From assembly GCA_011316305.1 (NCBI GenBank), contig SAUG01000057.1, positions 248,001 to 312,000 on the forward strand: a stretch of 64,000 nucleotides of DNA, written 5' to 3'. Of the stretch, positions 36,065-46,297 are shown piece by piece. Every line of letters starts with the position of its first letter. Within the stretch, counting starts at the first letter, position 1. The notes beneath the pieces are model-generated. The model worked only from the letters and a program-made list of their open reading frames with translations, did not search any database and had not been told where the DNA came from. The position numbers and the translations under genes were made by a program. The stretch comes from Rusavskia elegans. Taxonomy: Eukaryota; Ascomycota; Lecanoromycetes; Teloschistales; Teloschistaceae.

Positions 36065-37294
36065 ATGCGAGACTCTCTTTCATTCAAGCACGCCATTATC
36101 AAAAGACCATTATGGAATTCTCCATCGTCCACGCCCGCTCAGCAACGCTACTTGCGACTTTCCCGAAGAACACCAGTCAAAGGGGGCTCTACGAGGGCGC
36201 CCATTGACTCGAAGGGTGGCCTACCACGGACATGTCTTGGAACAGCAACTACGATTGGCCTCCCCAGGGATTCAGGTATTACAGCTAGGGCCCTTGAAGA
36301 TCCACGACTTCCACTCTCGCCATTGTTGGATCCAGATCTTTTGGGCGCACGCAATCGTTACAAGCTCCCGAAACTTGAACCGAGCAGCGAGCCATCGGCT
36401 TTTCAGAAGAAGCTCCAAAAGAATCCATATGGTACGATTGCTTTCAGAATCGTATCTTATAGTACTGCGACTAAATGGTGTTCAGCTCAAGCCCTTGCTA
36501 CACCTGTTCGGCAATGCGCCGTCACTGGATCCAGACTTCCGAATTTCTTCCTCCTAGATTTCGGGCTTATCCCGCATCCTAGAACAGGCAAACCATGGCA
36601 AATGCCAAAACTCGTCGTCGATACCAATACTGTCAATTCAAGCGTCGTCTCGACCGTAGAGAGTGCGGAGCAAAATGTCACACCAAGTTATCCAGCCGTT
36701 GAGCCAACAGAATCTCCTAGAAGACCGGCTCGGACAGCAGCCGGTTCTCACATCGTTGCCCATCAATCTGCAATGAAGCTGATATCGACTTTGAGGCAAA
36801 AATCATACATGCAACTGCTTCCGCAACGATGGAAACTGGACGCTCGATTCAAGGCTGACCAGATCGTTTGGCGCAAGGACATGGATACTTTTGTGCTCGA
36901 CCTAATGCGAAGGAAGATTGTAAAATTACTCGAGTACTTGAGTTCACAGCCTGCTGCCTATATTGTACAATGTCAAGACTATGAAAGCATTCAAAAGAGG
37001 CATCAGCCGGGAGCGATTCTATGGCTGGGCCAACCTCGAGGCGATGATTCAATGATGTCCAGCAAGGAAGATCCACCTCCTTATGCAATGGTGGAGTACA
37101 AGTCATCAGGATATATCCCCCTCTATAACCTGCCAGCCCTTCTGGGACCTGAACACCTGTATGAGTTGCGAAACATAAGCAAATTGTTCGAAGGCACACT
37201 TGCGGTCATCAAGCGAAAGCGAAACACGATTGATTGCCAAATGCAGTTATGGAAATTGATGGGCTACATGGCAGCGGAGACCAATGCTGTATAG
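36065..37294 (+). CDS. Conserved fungal protein, probably mitochondrial
   Basis: Exons 36065-36431 and 36486-37294 give 391 residues. The 54-nt intron (GTACGA...TTCAG) has no stop and is a multiple of three, but removing it makes KNPYAQALATPVRQCAVTGS, which reads as a conserved segment, followed by RLPNFFLLDFGLIPHP. The N-terminus (MRDSLSFKHAIIKRPLWN) is basic and suits a mitochondrial presequence. A Ser/Pro-rich linker separates this from a C-terminal domain rich in basic and aromatic residues. I do not recognise a named domain; a role in mitochondrial gene expression is only a guess from the basic charge and probable targeting. Its stop codon abuts the sirtuin stop codon on the other strand. 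Confidence 0.7.
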   Translation: MRDSLSFKHAIIKRPLWNSPSSTPAQQRYLRLSRRTPVKGGSTRAPIDSKGGLPRTCLGTATTIGLPRDSGITARALEDPRLPLSPLLDPDLLGARNRYKLPKLEPSSEPSAFQKKLQKNPYGTIAFRIVSYSTATKWCSAQALATPVRQCAVTGSRLPNFFLLDFGLIPHPRTGKPWQMPKLVVDTNTVNSSVVSTVESAEQNVTPSYPAVEPTESPRRPARTAAGSHIVAHQSAMKLISTLRQKSYMQLLPQRWKLDARFKADQIVWRKDMDTFVLDLMRRKIVKLLEYLSSQPAAYIVQCQDYESIQKRHQPGAILWLGQPRGDDSMMSSKEDPPPYAMVEYKSSGYIPLYNLPALLGPEHLYELRNISKLFEGTLAVIKRKRNTIDCQMQLWKLMGYMAAETNAV

Positions 37295-38498
37295 CTAGGA
37301 GACACCGCTATGAGGTAGATTTTGGACGACTGCGGGTAAGATCTTATCAGCACTCTCGCTACATCTGACCCCAGCAGAGCCATCGTTGTCGGCTCCAAGG
37401 CCGGTGTAGAAACCCTCCTCCCCTCTGACTCCTCCAAGATTGAGGACGCCAATAGGCATGTTGCGCTCCTTGGCCCTTTTCACCAGTCGCCATGCAGAGT
37501 AGGTAGCCAAGCTGCTACCTATCACCAGAATCCTACTGGCACTGTCAATCGCGTCTTCAGCAGCGGTTTTCACACTAGCGGCGATGGATTCCCCAAACAT
37601 GACTACTGCAGGCTTGAGCACGCCTGCGGTCGACTTTTGCGACCAAGCTCCGTCCGCGTCAACTTGTACGGTGGATTGGGATCCATCTGGCAGCATTGGG
37701 GGTCTTGCCAAACATGTAGGACATGGGGGATACCTGAACGTGGTATATGGGGCATTCGGCACATCGACGTCTCCATCCGGATTCGATTTTAGCCCCTTCC
37801 TTCTCCTTTCATCAGGATGCTCGGAGTCAAGAGCGCCTGTTTCAAGCATTTCCGCAAGGAAAGCCGCCCATGCTGGGTTCAAGGCCGATAGCGACTGCTG
37901 GAATTCCTTACGGGGCAAATGACCACCACAATGGATGCAGACGAGTGAGCGGAGATAGCCGTGTAGCTCTAGGGTTGGCAGTTCTGGATGGGCCATGGGG
38001 TGGAATGAATCAACATCTAGCCAAGAAAGCCTCAGAGACGTTCCTCTTGACCACAGTGGCATAGTACGTACTTTGGGTTATCACATGGCTAATCAATCCT
38101 TGTCTACCCAATTCTTTCACAGCCCAATGCGCATTGTTCGGCTTAGCTTTATGCAGATTGGTCCATCCCAGGAAGCTACGGGCCCAGTACCTTTTCCGTG
38201 CTTCGTGGTTGGTAATGAATTCATTGTAATAGATCGGTCTGTAAGACCTATTCAAGGTATAGGTTCCGGCGGTACCCCGATAGTCAGCCAAGCCCGATGC
38301 TACCGAGACTCCAGCTCCGGTAAGGAGGACGGTGAGTCCATGGCTTCTTGGTGATGGCGGGCGAAAAGTGGATGTCGGGGCGGAGAGGAAGTTTGTGAGG
38401 GCAGAGATGGCGCCGGTCGGTGTATTAGCATTCTTCGGTATAATGGTAGGCGCTGGAAGAGGACCCGTATAGGGTATTCGCATCAAGGGTTTTTGCAT
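37295..38498 (-). CDS. Sirtuin, class II-like (SIRT4 type)
   Basis: NAD-dependent protein deacylase. Exons 38498-38072 and 38016-37295 flank a 55-nt intron and give 382 residues. Motifs in order: TVLLTGAGVSVASGLADYRG (NAD binding), HVITQ-NVDSFHP (rejoined by splicing), the catalytic His in LELHGYLRS, zinc cysteines in CIHCGG and CPTCL, KPAVVMFGE and LVIGSSLATYSAWRLV. The ADYRG and SFHP variants and the MFGE motif fit the SIRT4-like branch, which is usually mitochondrial; the N-terminus has basic and hydroxylated residues but is not a textbook presequence. The ATG at 38498 is the first in frame with the conserved core. About 100 residues between the zinc cysteine pairs are longer than usual. 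Confidence 0.9.
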
Positions 38499-38710
38499 GC
38501 ACTCGATGGAAGATGCATTGGTGCGAAGTACTGGGAATGAGATGTACAATTGCTAGATCGGGCGAAGCATCATGGCATCATCGTGTCTCGGCAGCAGCGG
38601 GTACGGGACGCTTAATTTAATCAGGGGTCCAGACCGCAACCGCAACCCCTGACTGAAGACACCAAGCCAGAAAGCTGCGTAATTGAACAAGGTCTATTCC
38701 AAAAAGATCG

Positions 38711-40231
38711 ATGCTGTTAGCCCAGCGAGGGCAGCATCGTTGCACCTCACTCTTCCAAATCGTCCAGCTTAAAGGCGTGGGCAGCCGCGTCATCTCCACT
38801 TCTCTTCGACAAGCCACAAGCCTTCGAGTACATAGTCGACCGTTACCCCAATTGCATGGCATCGCTGGACCCTGTCCTACTGTTCAATTACCCTGCAGTA
38901 TTGCTCGAGATACTCATCGTTCGCCTGTGATGACCTCCCTTACCCATAACCGTCAGCACGCTGGGCACTCGCACTCACACGGTCACCATCATGACAATAT
39001 TTACCTTACCTCGACCAATAAAAAGGATGCTGGTGTTCGAATTACACGCCTTGGCTTATACGTCAATCTTCTCATGGCCGTCTGCAAAGGCACAGCAGGA
39101 TACGTCTTCAATTCCCAGGCCCTGGTGGCTGATGCCTTCCACGCAATGACGGATCTTGTCTCAGACTTCATGACTCTAGGAACGGTAGCTTGGTCCTTGA
39201 AACCCCCGACAGCTCGATTTCCCAGCGGCTATGGCAAGATTGAGAGTCTGGGTTCCCTAGGAGTCAGCGGCCTCCTACTTACTGGCGGCATCCTGATGGG
39301 GCTCAATGCCTGCAATGTTCTATATAATCAATTCTTCCTTGACGCTGCCCACGCGGCACACGAGCATAGCCACGGCGGTATCTTCGGCCATTCACACAGT
39401 CATGGTGCTGCAGATATGGGACCGAATATCAATGCAGCCTGGGTGGCCGCAGCATCCATTGGTGTCAAGGAGTACCTTTACCGTGCAAGTGAGTGTCCTC
39501 CCATGACCATCCATCTAGCCCTTGCTCACCATCGTGCAGCAATGAAGGTGGCCAAAGAAAGGAAGTCATCCGTGCTTGCTTCGAACGCCGTCCATCACCG
39601 CATTGACTCGCTTACGAGTATTGTTGCACTGGTTGCCATTGCTGGCTCACATCTCTTCTCGGGGACTACCTGGCTGGATCCTGTAGGCGGTCTCATCGTG
39701 TCCTTCATGGTGGTCAGAGCTGGTTGGGCGAACACGGGTCAGGCATTGCTTGAGCTTGCTGATGTGGGTGTCGATGGAGAGATTAAAAACTCGGTGCGGA
39801 AAGCAGCCAACAAAGAGATAAATCCAGCGTCGAGAAGTGCCGTTTTTGCTGAGCTACCAAATGAGTCGCTCTTCCAAGTAGAAGTGCGCGACATCCAGGG
39901 AGTTAAGGCTGGCCAGAACTACCTGATGGACGTCGAACTGGCGGTGCCCGAGTCATGGACCGTACAACAGACGCGGATCCTTGAAGAATCAGTCAGGCTA
40001 AGAGTCGGTTCCACAGTTCGTGGCGTGCGACGAGTTAAGGTCAGGATTGTACCGTTGGACACCCACAGCCCGGACTTCTCAGACGAGTTCATCGCAGCTG
40101 AAGTCAGCCCCCGAAGCAGTCCGGAACCCGAAGACGAGCCCGAATCCACCAATGAACATAAGAGCAACGGCAAGCATGACCATCATCGCAACGGAACACT
40201 CGAAAACGAGCTTCGAAGACGAAAGCAGTGA
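38711..40231 (+). CDS. Mitochondrial CDF metal transporter (Mmt1/2-like)
   Basis: Cation diffusion facilitator; the yeast homologues Mmt1/Mmt2 move iron out of mitochondria. Exons 38711-39488 and 39540-40231 give 489 residues. The first 75 or so residues are rich in Arg, Ser and Leu with few acids, as in a presequence. Two His-rich loops follow (HAGHSHSHGHHHD and HSHGGIFGHSHSHG). Metal-site motifs are DAFHAMTDLVSDFM in helix 2 and SNAVHHRIDSLTS in helix 5. The 51-nt intron (GTGAGT...GTGCAG, 39489-39539) is stopless and divisible by three, so an unspliced message would add 17 residues. The soluble C-terminal domain ends in a charged, His-containing tail. Confidence 0.9.
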   Translation: MLLAQRGQHRCTSLFQIVQLKGVGSRVISTSLRQATSLRVHSRPLPQLHGIAGPCPTVQLPCSIARDTHRSPVMTSLTHNRQHAGHSHSHGHHHDNIYLTSTNKKDAGVRITRLGLYVNLLMAVCKGTAGYVFNSQALVADAFHAMTDLVSDFMTLGTVAWSLKPPTARFPSGYGKIESLGSLGVSGLLLTGGILMGLNACNVLYNQFFLDAAHAAHEHSHGGIFGHSHSHGAADMGPNINAAWVAAASIGVKEYLYRASECPPMTIHLALAHHRAAMKVAKERKSSVLASNAVHHRIDSLTSIVALVAIAGSHLFSGTTWLDPVGGLIVSFMVVRAGWANTGQALLELADVGVDGEIKNSVRKAANKEINPASRSAVFAELPNESLFQVEVRDIQGVKAGQNYLMDVELAVPESWTVQQTRILEESVRLRVGSTVRGVRRVKVRIVPLDTHSPDFSDEFIAAEVSPRSSPEPEDEPESTNEHKSNGKHDHHRNGTLENELRRRKQ

Positions 40232-40259
40232 CCCGGGCTCTGCCACTCACTGATACTCG

Positions 40260-41015
40260 CTCCAGCGGCGACAGCCATGGGCGAACAGAAGCTACATTTC
40301 GGACAGCGCCTCAGGCAACTAGGCAACGAGTTCCAGATTTGCCAAGCCACATCTCAAGCCTGCTCCTTTTTGGTCTTCTGGGCATCAAGGCGCCTTCACA
40401 TCAGCTAGATTTGCCGTATGCTTGTGTCTACCGAGACATCGTTGCCTCGCGGTGAGCAGAATCGTTCGGACACTCTTAACGGCTTTCCTTTCGATTTGGC
40501 CGAGAGGGCATCCGATACCTCGACTGCCAGTCAAAGCGGAAGCCCCAAAATGCATGATACGATAGGCTTAGTGTCCGGAATTCCTGCTCACCGCGAGTCT
40601 GCCTTCTCAACCCTGACCGAGGCTCGACACGGTAGCGGTGGTGTTGCGGGACACTCCCGCAGCCGCTCAACTCAATTGGAACGTGTTTTCGACAACTACC
40701 TTAGCCTCAACTCCAGTCGCAAAGCATTCAACTCATTTACGGATTGGCAGGACGTTGCTTATCCCTCTTGGTTTCGTCATTGCAGGCTACGTCATAGTCT
40801 GTCACATGTTGTGTTCAAAGCTGTAAGCTGTTCCAGTTCAGAGTTGTCGTCGAGTGATATTGCACCATTGGAGTTGCGCCTGTAGCAGCTGTAAAGCGAT
40901 AGATAGGCGTTCGTTACAACAAAAGCTTTCATCGAGGCACCAACTATTGCACGCCCTTATTACGGTTAATTCCATACAGGTTCTGTTCCAAACCCAAGAA
41001 GAAACATTTATCAAC
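40260..41015 (+). other. Unresolved open frames, possible small gene
   Basis: Two overlapping plus-strand frames may belong to one small gene. One (40418-40885) carries the polar stretch RSTQLERVFDNYLSLNSSRK. The other, shifted by one base near 40755, encodes a convincing membrane helix, LLIPLGFVIAGYVIVC, and ends at 40826. I cannot find an intron that joins them, so this is either a broken gene, a sequence error or chance. No family is recognised. Confidence 0.25.
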
Positions 41016-42994
41016 ATGGGCGGAAACTCGCCCCTGTACCTTGGGTTCGACTTGTCCACGCAACAGCTCAAAGGCATAGCTGTCACGTCTTCACTCGCAG
41101 TGGAGCACGAGGTCAAATTCGATTTCGACGCCGACAGTAAAGGCTTCAGCATCAGTAAAGGTGTACTCACGAACGAATCGGAGAATGAAGTGTTTGCTCC
41201 TGTGACCATGTGGCTGCAAGCCATTGACGGTGTCCTCCAAAGATTCCAAGACTCAGGCATGGACTTCAGTCGAGTGCGCGGCATCAGTGGGGCAGGCATG
41301 CAGCATGGAAGTGTGCACATCCTTATAGCCCCAATTGGCAGGACGCCTCTACGCAGGAACAATGTGATGCATTCGATGCCCATCTGGGGGACGCAACTCG
41401 ACTGGCTCTTCTGACCGGTAGCAAAGCCCATCACGTAAGTATCCCTTACCCTGCGAGGGCATCCGATCTGTGTGTCATCCGTGGTGTCGAATGCCCACTG
41501 TGCCGAACCGAGAGGCAATAGAGTTGATTGCTGACAACTGGTACAACGCAATAGCGGTTCACAGGCCCCGAGATCTTGCGTTTCAGGACGAAGTATCCCA
41601 CAAAGTACCAGAAAACATCACGTATATCCCTGGTATTATCGTTTCTTGCATCTATATTTCTCGGGAAAATGGCCCCTTTTGACATTTCCGATGTTTGTGG
41701 TATGAATGTAAGGCGATCAATCTTTCAAACCTTGCACCAGTCTAGAGCTATCACAGATACGGTTCAGCACGTTATCGTGATTTCTCACCCTTACGAGCAA
41801 TTTCTTTCTTGGCGCTATTAATTGACTCGTGAGGAAACACTGACTCGATGGATTCGTGTAGTTGTGGGATATCAAAGCTGGTGCTTGGAATGAAAATCTA
41901 CTGTCTCTGGCCGCCGGATCAAACAACACGTCGGACCCTAAGCAAAAACTTGGAGCTGCTGAAGTGCCTGAGGATGGAGGAGCTTTCCTGGGGAACATAA
42001 GCCCCTATTTCGTTCAAAGATACGGCTTTAGTCCTACATGTGCCATCGGCCCATCGACGGGCGATAACCCATCAACTATCCTTGCTCTCCCGCTTCGTCC
42101 CTTGGATGCTATTGTTTCATTGGGTACATCAACGACATTACTTATGAGCACGCATTACTACAAACCCAACCCTGCTGTTCACTTCATGAATCATCCAACA
42201 ACTCCAGGCCTCTACATGTTCATGTGAGCTGCCTCATGAATGATCGGGTACATTGCAAGAACTCATACCTCGTAGGCTTTGCTACAAGAACGGCGGCCTG
42301 GCTCGGGAACACGTCCGCGACTCACTGCCACCATCTTCAGATGCCGCAGATCCGTGGCAGCAATTTGATCAAGCAGCCTCCACGGCTATGCCATTGGGTC
42401 AATCTTCTGACCTCAACTCGCCCATGAAGATCGGGCTTTTCTTCCCACGCCCGGAAATGGTGCCTAACGTTCGCGCTGGGACCTGGCGTTTCATCTACAA
42501 GCCCAGCACAAGTTCTCTTATGGCGGCGGACGAAAAGACCTGGAACCAGCCCGAGGACGATGCTAGGGCTATTGTGGAAAGTCAATTTCTTTCCTTAAGG
42601 TTTCGCTCAAGAGATCTGGTGGAATCACCGACAGGTCCAAACGCCCATCTACCACCTCAGCCACGAAGAGTTTATCTTGTTGGAGGGGCATGGTCGAAAT
42701 GCCACGATAGCCAAAATAGCTGGACAAGTCTTGGGCGGATGGGAAGGCGTGTATAGACTTGACGTTGGCGAGAACGCTTGCGCTCTCGGAGCTGCATATA
42801 AAGCTGTTTGGTCGGTAGAGAGAAAAGAAAAGCAGTCATTTGAGGAGCTGATCGGCGGGAGATGGAAAGAAGATGAGTTCGTCCAAAAGATTGCGGATGG
42901 CTACCAAGAAGGAATCTTCGAGAAGTATGGTCCGGCGGTGGACGGACTGGACTTGATTGAGAAGGAACTGCTAAAGGGAGAGAAGAACAAGTGA
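41016..42994 (+). pseudogene. xkiA: D-xylulose kinase, probably disrupted
   Basis: Xylulokinase makes xylulose-5-phosphate, the entry of xylose/arabinose into the pentose phosphate pathway. Segments 41016-41434, 41555-41707, 41862-42223 and 42276-42994 are joined by good introns and read as a clear FGGY kinase ([65 protein letters not shown]). There are two faults. At about 41316, GAGMQHGSV runs directly into [11 protein letters not shown] in another frame; relatives have about 28-30 residues between these. At about 42690, VYLVGG is followed by [15 protein letters not shown] in another frame. Outside these two points the protein is well conserved, so the loss is recent or reflects errors in the assembly. 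Confidence 0.8.
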
Positions 42995-43178
42995 GATAAG
43001 TGAGAAAGATGATTGACGGATCTGCCCATTAACACTTCAGCCCCTTTCCCAAGTATCAAACGGTTGGTCTCGATCAAGGGATATTTTCATAAACCTAATG
43101 CACTATGGGGTATTTGATAAGACATGCTCCTAGCGCCAATGAAATGCGACTTTGAGGCATGGTTTTCACGAGCCTTGC

Positions 43179-43850
43179 TTATAGAAGTTCCTCGACAGTC
43201 CAGTCCTCATACCTAAGAAAAACGAATCAGTGTTGGTTGATGTGTGCCGCTTGCTACATCGTGTTACCCACCAACCATCTGGCATATATCTCCGTACCAC
43301 CAAGGGTATCTTCTTCTCTTTGAGCTCTTTGATAGCGATCTGCAACGGATCGGTGGCTCCTTCGATATCGACCAGCACTGGCGCATTCATGCTACGTCCC
43401 ACATTAGCAGCCCCTTCTTTCAACAGAATAACGCGTCATCTACCTGATTTGCAATGCCCTTGTCCCCAGAACTCTCGCCCTCTCATACTTGGTCATGTAT
43501 GGCGTGGTACTCCGTTGGTCCTTCGGAATCTTTTTCTCCTTCGTTGGAACGGCTGCATTCTTCTGGCCACTCCGACTCGCGCTGGAGTCCTGCCCGACTT
43601 CTACGATTCCATTCGGAGCTTTAGCGTCGGCGTTCGCACCGTCTTCGTTGACGCCGTGGCGAGGGTTTTCGGGGTCATCGGGATCGAGAGCGTCCTCAAC
43701 GGGTTCCTCGTCGTCGAATTGCGGTTCTTCGGGCTCGTAGGCTTCGTAGCTGAGAACGGTTGACGTTAGTGAGCAGTGTTGTAGGGGTGGGCGAAACGGC
43801 TGTGGAGATACATACTCGTCCCCAGCATCATCTCCTCCGTAGTCGGACAT
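43179..43850 (-). CDS. rpb6: RPB6 (ABC23), shared RNA polymerase I/II/III subunit
   Basis: Small subunit common to all three nuclear RNA polymerases. Four exons (43850-43816, 43749-43444, 43391-43272, 43212-43179) join in frame to 164 residues. The N-terminus is a long acidic tail ([11 protein letters not shown], then [19 protein letters not shown]). The conserved fold follows: [20 protein letters not shown], then [40 protein letters not shown] and the invariant end [10 protein letters not shown]. Only the spliced form yields this ending. It shares a 220-bp divergent promoter with the TFIIIA gene. Confidence 0.96.
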
Positions 43851-44070
43851 GTTGCCGATTTCGAAAGCGATTGATCGATCTCTACTTGACGTGAAAAGAG
43901 TATCGAAAGATCGACGCTGAGGCTCGTGCTAGCGTCCCTGCAGGTTATAATCCGGCGCTTGGACCACATAGGGCCTTCGCCAAAATAACCCTAACTGAAC
44001 ATGCCGAGAATAATAATAATAACTTCACGCATCATTCGTATGCTGCCTCAATGGTTTGCACGGCCCTTCA
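43851..44070. promoter_or_regulatory. Shared divergent promoter, rpb6 / TFIIIA
   Basis: 220 bp between the two start codons. Both products act in Pol III transcription, so joint control is plausible. A short AAT repeat (about 44010-44025) lies close to the TFIIIA start. Confidence 0.55.
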
Positions 44071-45813
44071 ATGGAGCGGGTCGAAACTCGAAGCTCGAAG
44101 CGGAAAGCCGAGAGCGACGATGGGCCATGCAAGAAAAAAGCTCACATCGCTCAGCTTGGTCCCGTGGAAGGTTTGTTCTCCTTGAAACAGTCCAACCTAA
44201 ATGAATTGAAATCGAGTATAGATTTTCGAGAGCTCGATCTTAGTCCCGACGACGACTCGAGTTCTGATGCTGGAAGCGAATCGATAAGCAACACTCCTCT
44301 GACTCCGGTGTCCTCCACGGCTTCTCCTCGCTTTCCTTCCGAACTCAAGACCCATCTTTGCACATACAAAGATTGTGGGAGAGCGTACAATCGGCCCGCT
44401 AAGCTTGCAGAACATGTCCTTTCCCATACGAATTCTCGGCCGTTTGTATGTCCCCACAAACCATGTACCAAGGATTTCTTACGCCAATCGCATCTTAGCC
44501 ATCACCTCAAATCCGCACATTCGGATGTCCGGGACTATGTTTGCCAATGGCCAGGATGTGAAAAGAGCTTCACGACCGCGACGCGTTTGAAACGACATCA
44601 TGCTGCTCATGAGGGGCGAATGAAGCATCAATGTACAGTGATTGGCTGTGGGCAGACCTTCAGGAAGCATGGAACATTACAAAAGCATATTGCGATTGTG
44701 CACGAAGGGCGAAAGCCGTTCTTATGCGACTTGCAAGATCCGAGTGGCAATGTTTGCGGACAGGGGTTTGACACTGCCGGAAAATTACGGGCTCATGAAG
44801 GCCGTGTGCATGGAGGCCAGAGATTTTGGTGTGCGGTCTGTAGTGTGGACAATAGCGACAATTTTTCGGCGATGCTACAGCAACCGAAGGCAGATGCAGC
44901 AGGTTTTTCAACATACGGAGCATTACAACAGCACATCAAGACGATGCATCCTCCAGAATGCAGTATCTGTGGTCTTGTCTGTAGCTCTCACCGCGAGTTG
45001 AAGAGCCATGTTGAGGTACGACATGGTACAACAAGCCTCGATGATCGTAAGACTTTCATATGCCCAGAGCCAGGTTGTGGCCGGGCTTTCACGAAGAAAG
45101 GAAATCTTAATGTTCATGTCGAAGCAACTCACAAGTCGAAGAAGTATATCTGTGGTGAAGTTGCTTTGGAGTCGCTGAACAATGTCGAAGGCTGGGATGG
45201 TCACGATGCATGTGGAAGAGCACTATCGACGAAAGGGAGCCTTCAAAACCATATCCGCACTGTTCACATGGGCATGGGCCGACGACGCTCAAGGCCTGCG
45301 AAGAAGAGTAAGGATGGATCACCCGACAATGACCACGGCGCATCTTCCAATTTGATGAAGCTCACTGGTGCCGGATACGACGAGATTAGCAGCCGACACA
45401 TTCTGTGCCCAATGGCTAATTGCGATTTTCGCTTCGGTCGAGCCTATGATTTGCGGATGCATTTGACGTCCCATCACGACGTCCTGCAGGATGATACAGA
45501 AAAGTTTCTCGCAGCAACGGGAAGAACCATGGATTCTATGAGCGATGAAAACGACTTTCACCCCGAATTGTCAACTCGGGACATCGATGCTGAGGGTCGG
45601 AGCCCCATGGATATCCACGGGTACGAGGACCTTGACAACGAAGACCCTGCCGAGGACGGGCGGTTCTGGATTGGGGACGAATTATGTGATTACGAGAGTC
45701 AAGGTGACGACGAATGGTTTGAGGATGAGAGAGAAATGCGATCGCTCATCGGAGATGATCAGTCAGGGGTCCAGGGGCCGGACGCAATGACGATTGATCC
45801 CAGTCTTCAATGA
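44071..45813 (+). CDS. Transcription factor IIIA, C2H2 zinc-finger protein
   Basis: TFIIIA binds the internal control region of 5S rRNA genes and recruits TFIIIC/TFIIIB and Pol III. Single exon, 580 residues from the ATG at 44071 (MERVETRSSKRKAESDD). I count ten C2H2 fingers between about residues 90 and 470, among them LCTYKDCGRAYNRPAKLAEH, YVCQWPGCEKSFTTATRLKR and ICPEPGCGRAFTKKGNLNVH. Fingers 5, 6 and 9 contain insertions (finger 9 about 14 residues), and a linker of about 50 residues with a basic stretch (GRRRSRPAKKSKDG) precedes the last finger. The C-terminal tail is strongly acidic. Finger number and spacing fit fungal TFIIIA. Confidence 0.88.
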   Translation: MERVETRSSKRKAESDDGPCKKKAHIAQLGPVEGLFSLKQSNLNELKSSIDFRELDLSPDDDSSSDAGSESISNTPLTPVSSTASPRFPSELKTHLCTYKDCGRAYNRPAKLAEHVLSHTNSRPFVCPHKPCTKDFLRQSHLSHHLKSAHSDVRDYVCQWPGCEKSFTTATRLKRHHAAHEGRMKHQCTVIGCGQTFRKHGTLQKHIAIVHEGRKPFLCDLQDPSGNVCGQGFDTAGKLRAHEGRVHGGQRFWCAVCSVDNSDNFSAMLQQPKADAAGFSTYGALQQHIKTMHPPECSICGLVCSSHRELKSHVEVRHGTTSLDDRKTFICPEPGCGRAFTKKGNLNVHVEATHKSKKYICGEVALESLNNVEGWDGHDACGRALSTKGSLQNHIRTVHMGMGRRRSRPAKKSKDGSPDNDHGASSNLMKLTGAGYDEISSRHILCPMANCDFRFGRAYDLRMHLTSHHDVLQDDTEKFLAATGRTMDSMSDENDFHPELSTRDIDAEGRSPMDIHGYEDLDNEDPAEDGRFWIGDELCDYESQGDDEWFEDEREMRSLIGDDQSGVQGPDAMTIDPSLQ

Positions 45814-46297
45814 TGATGACAAAGCTCAGTTGCTGATTTGATATTCTAGAGAACGATTTTTAGTGTACACAGTGTGTAAAACATTAGCATTGCACGCGCT
45901 AGGTAGCTGTCGTTGATAGTGCAGGGATCTGACTGTAGAGTAGTGGATTTCACGATAGGTCGCGTGCCAAAACGGGAAGCGCATTCCACCACTTGGAGTC
46001 ACTGAACCTCAACCTCGGAAGATTCTACCCAACAAGACTGTAATGAAAAGCAACATCCAAAAGTACCCCTACTCCTCGCACATTTCCATCACAGCTAAAA
46101 AGTGATATACCTTCAAATGTGTTGCATTCTTGTCTGCCGGTAATAGCGGCAGCTAATACCACGTCTAAATGAATCGATAGCATGAAGCCAGAGCCTACCC
46201 TCGGCTTGCACATCATCCGAGTGGAAGGACCCGACGACAATAGCTGGACTCAGCTAAGTTCTTGCTGTCCGTCTGGAGGTGCTGCGAAGATCCGAAG
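45814..46297. other. Intergenic, nothing recognised
   Basis: 3' flank of the TFIIIA gene and promoter/5' UTR of los1. No repeat or RNA gene seen. Confidence 0.5.

Noticed and set aside
41316..41331. A very short intron as the explanation for the xylulose kinase frame change
   Set aside because: The available GT...AG pair is 16 nt apart, far below a workable intron, and the missing family residues would still be absent.
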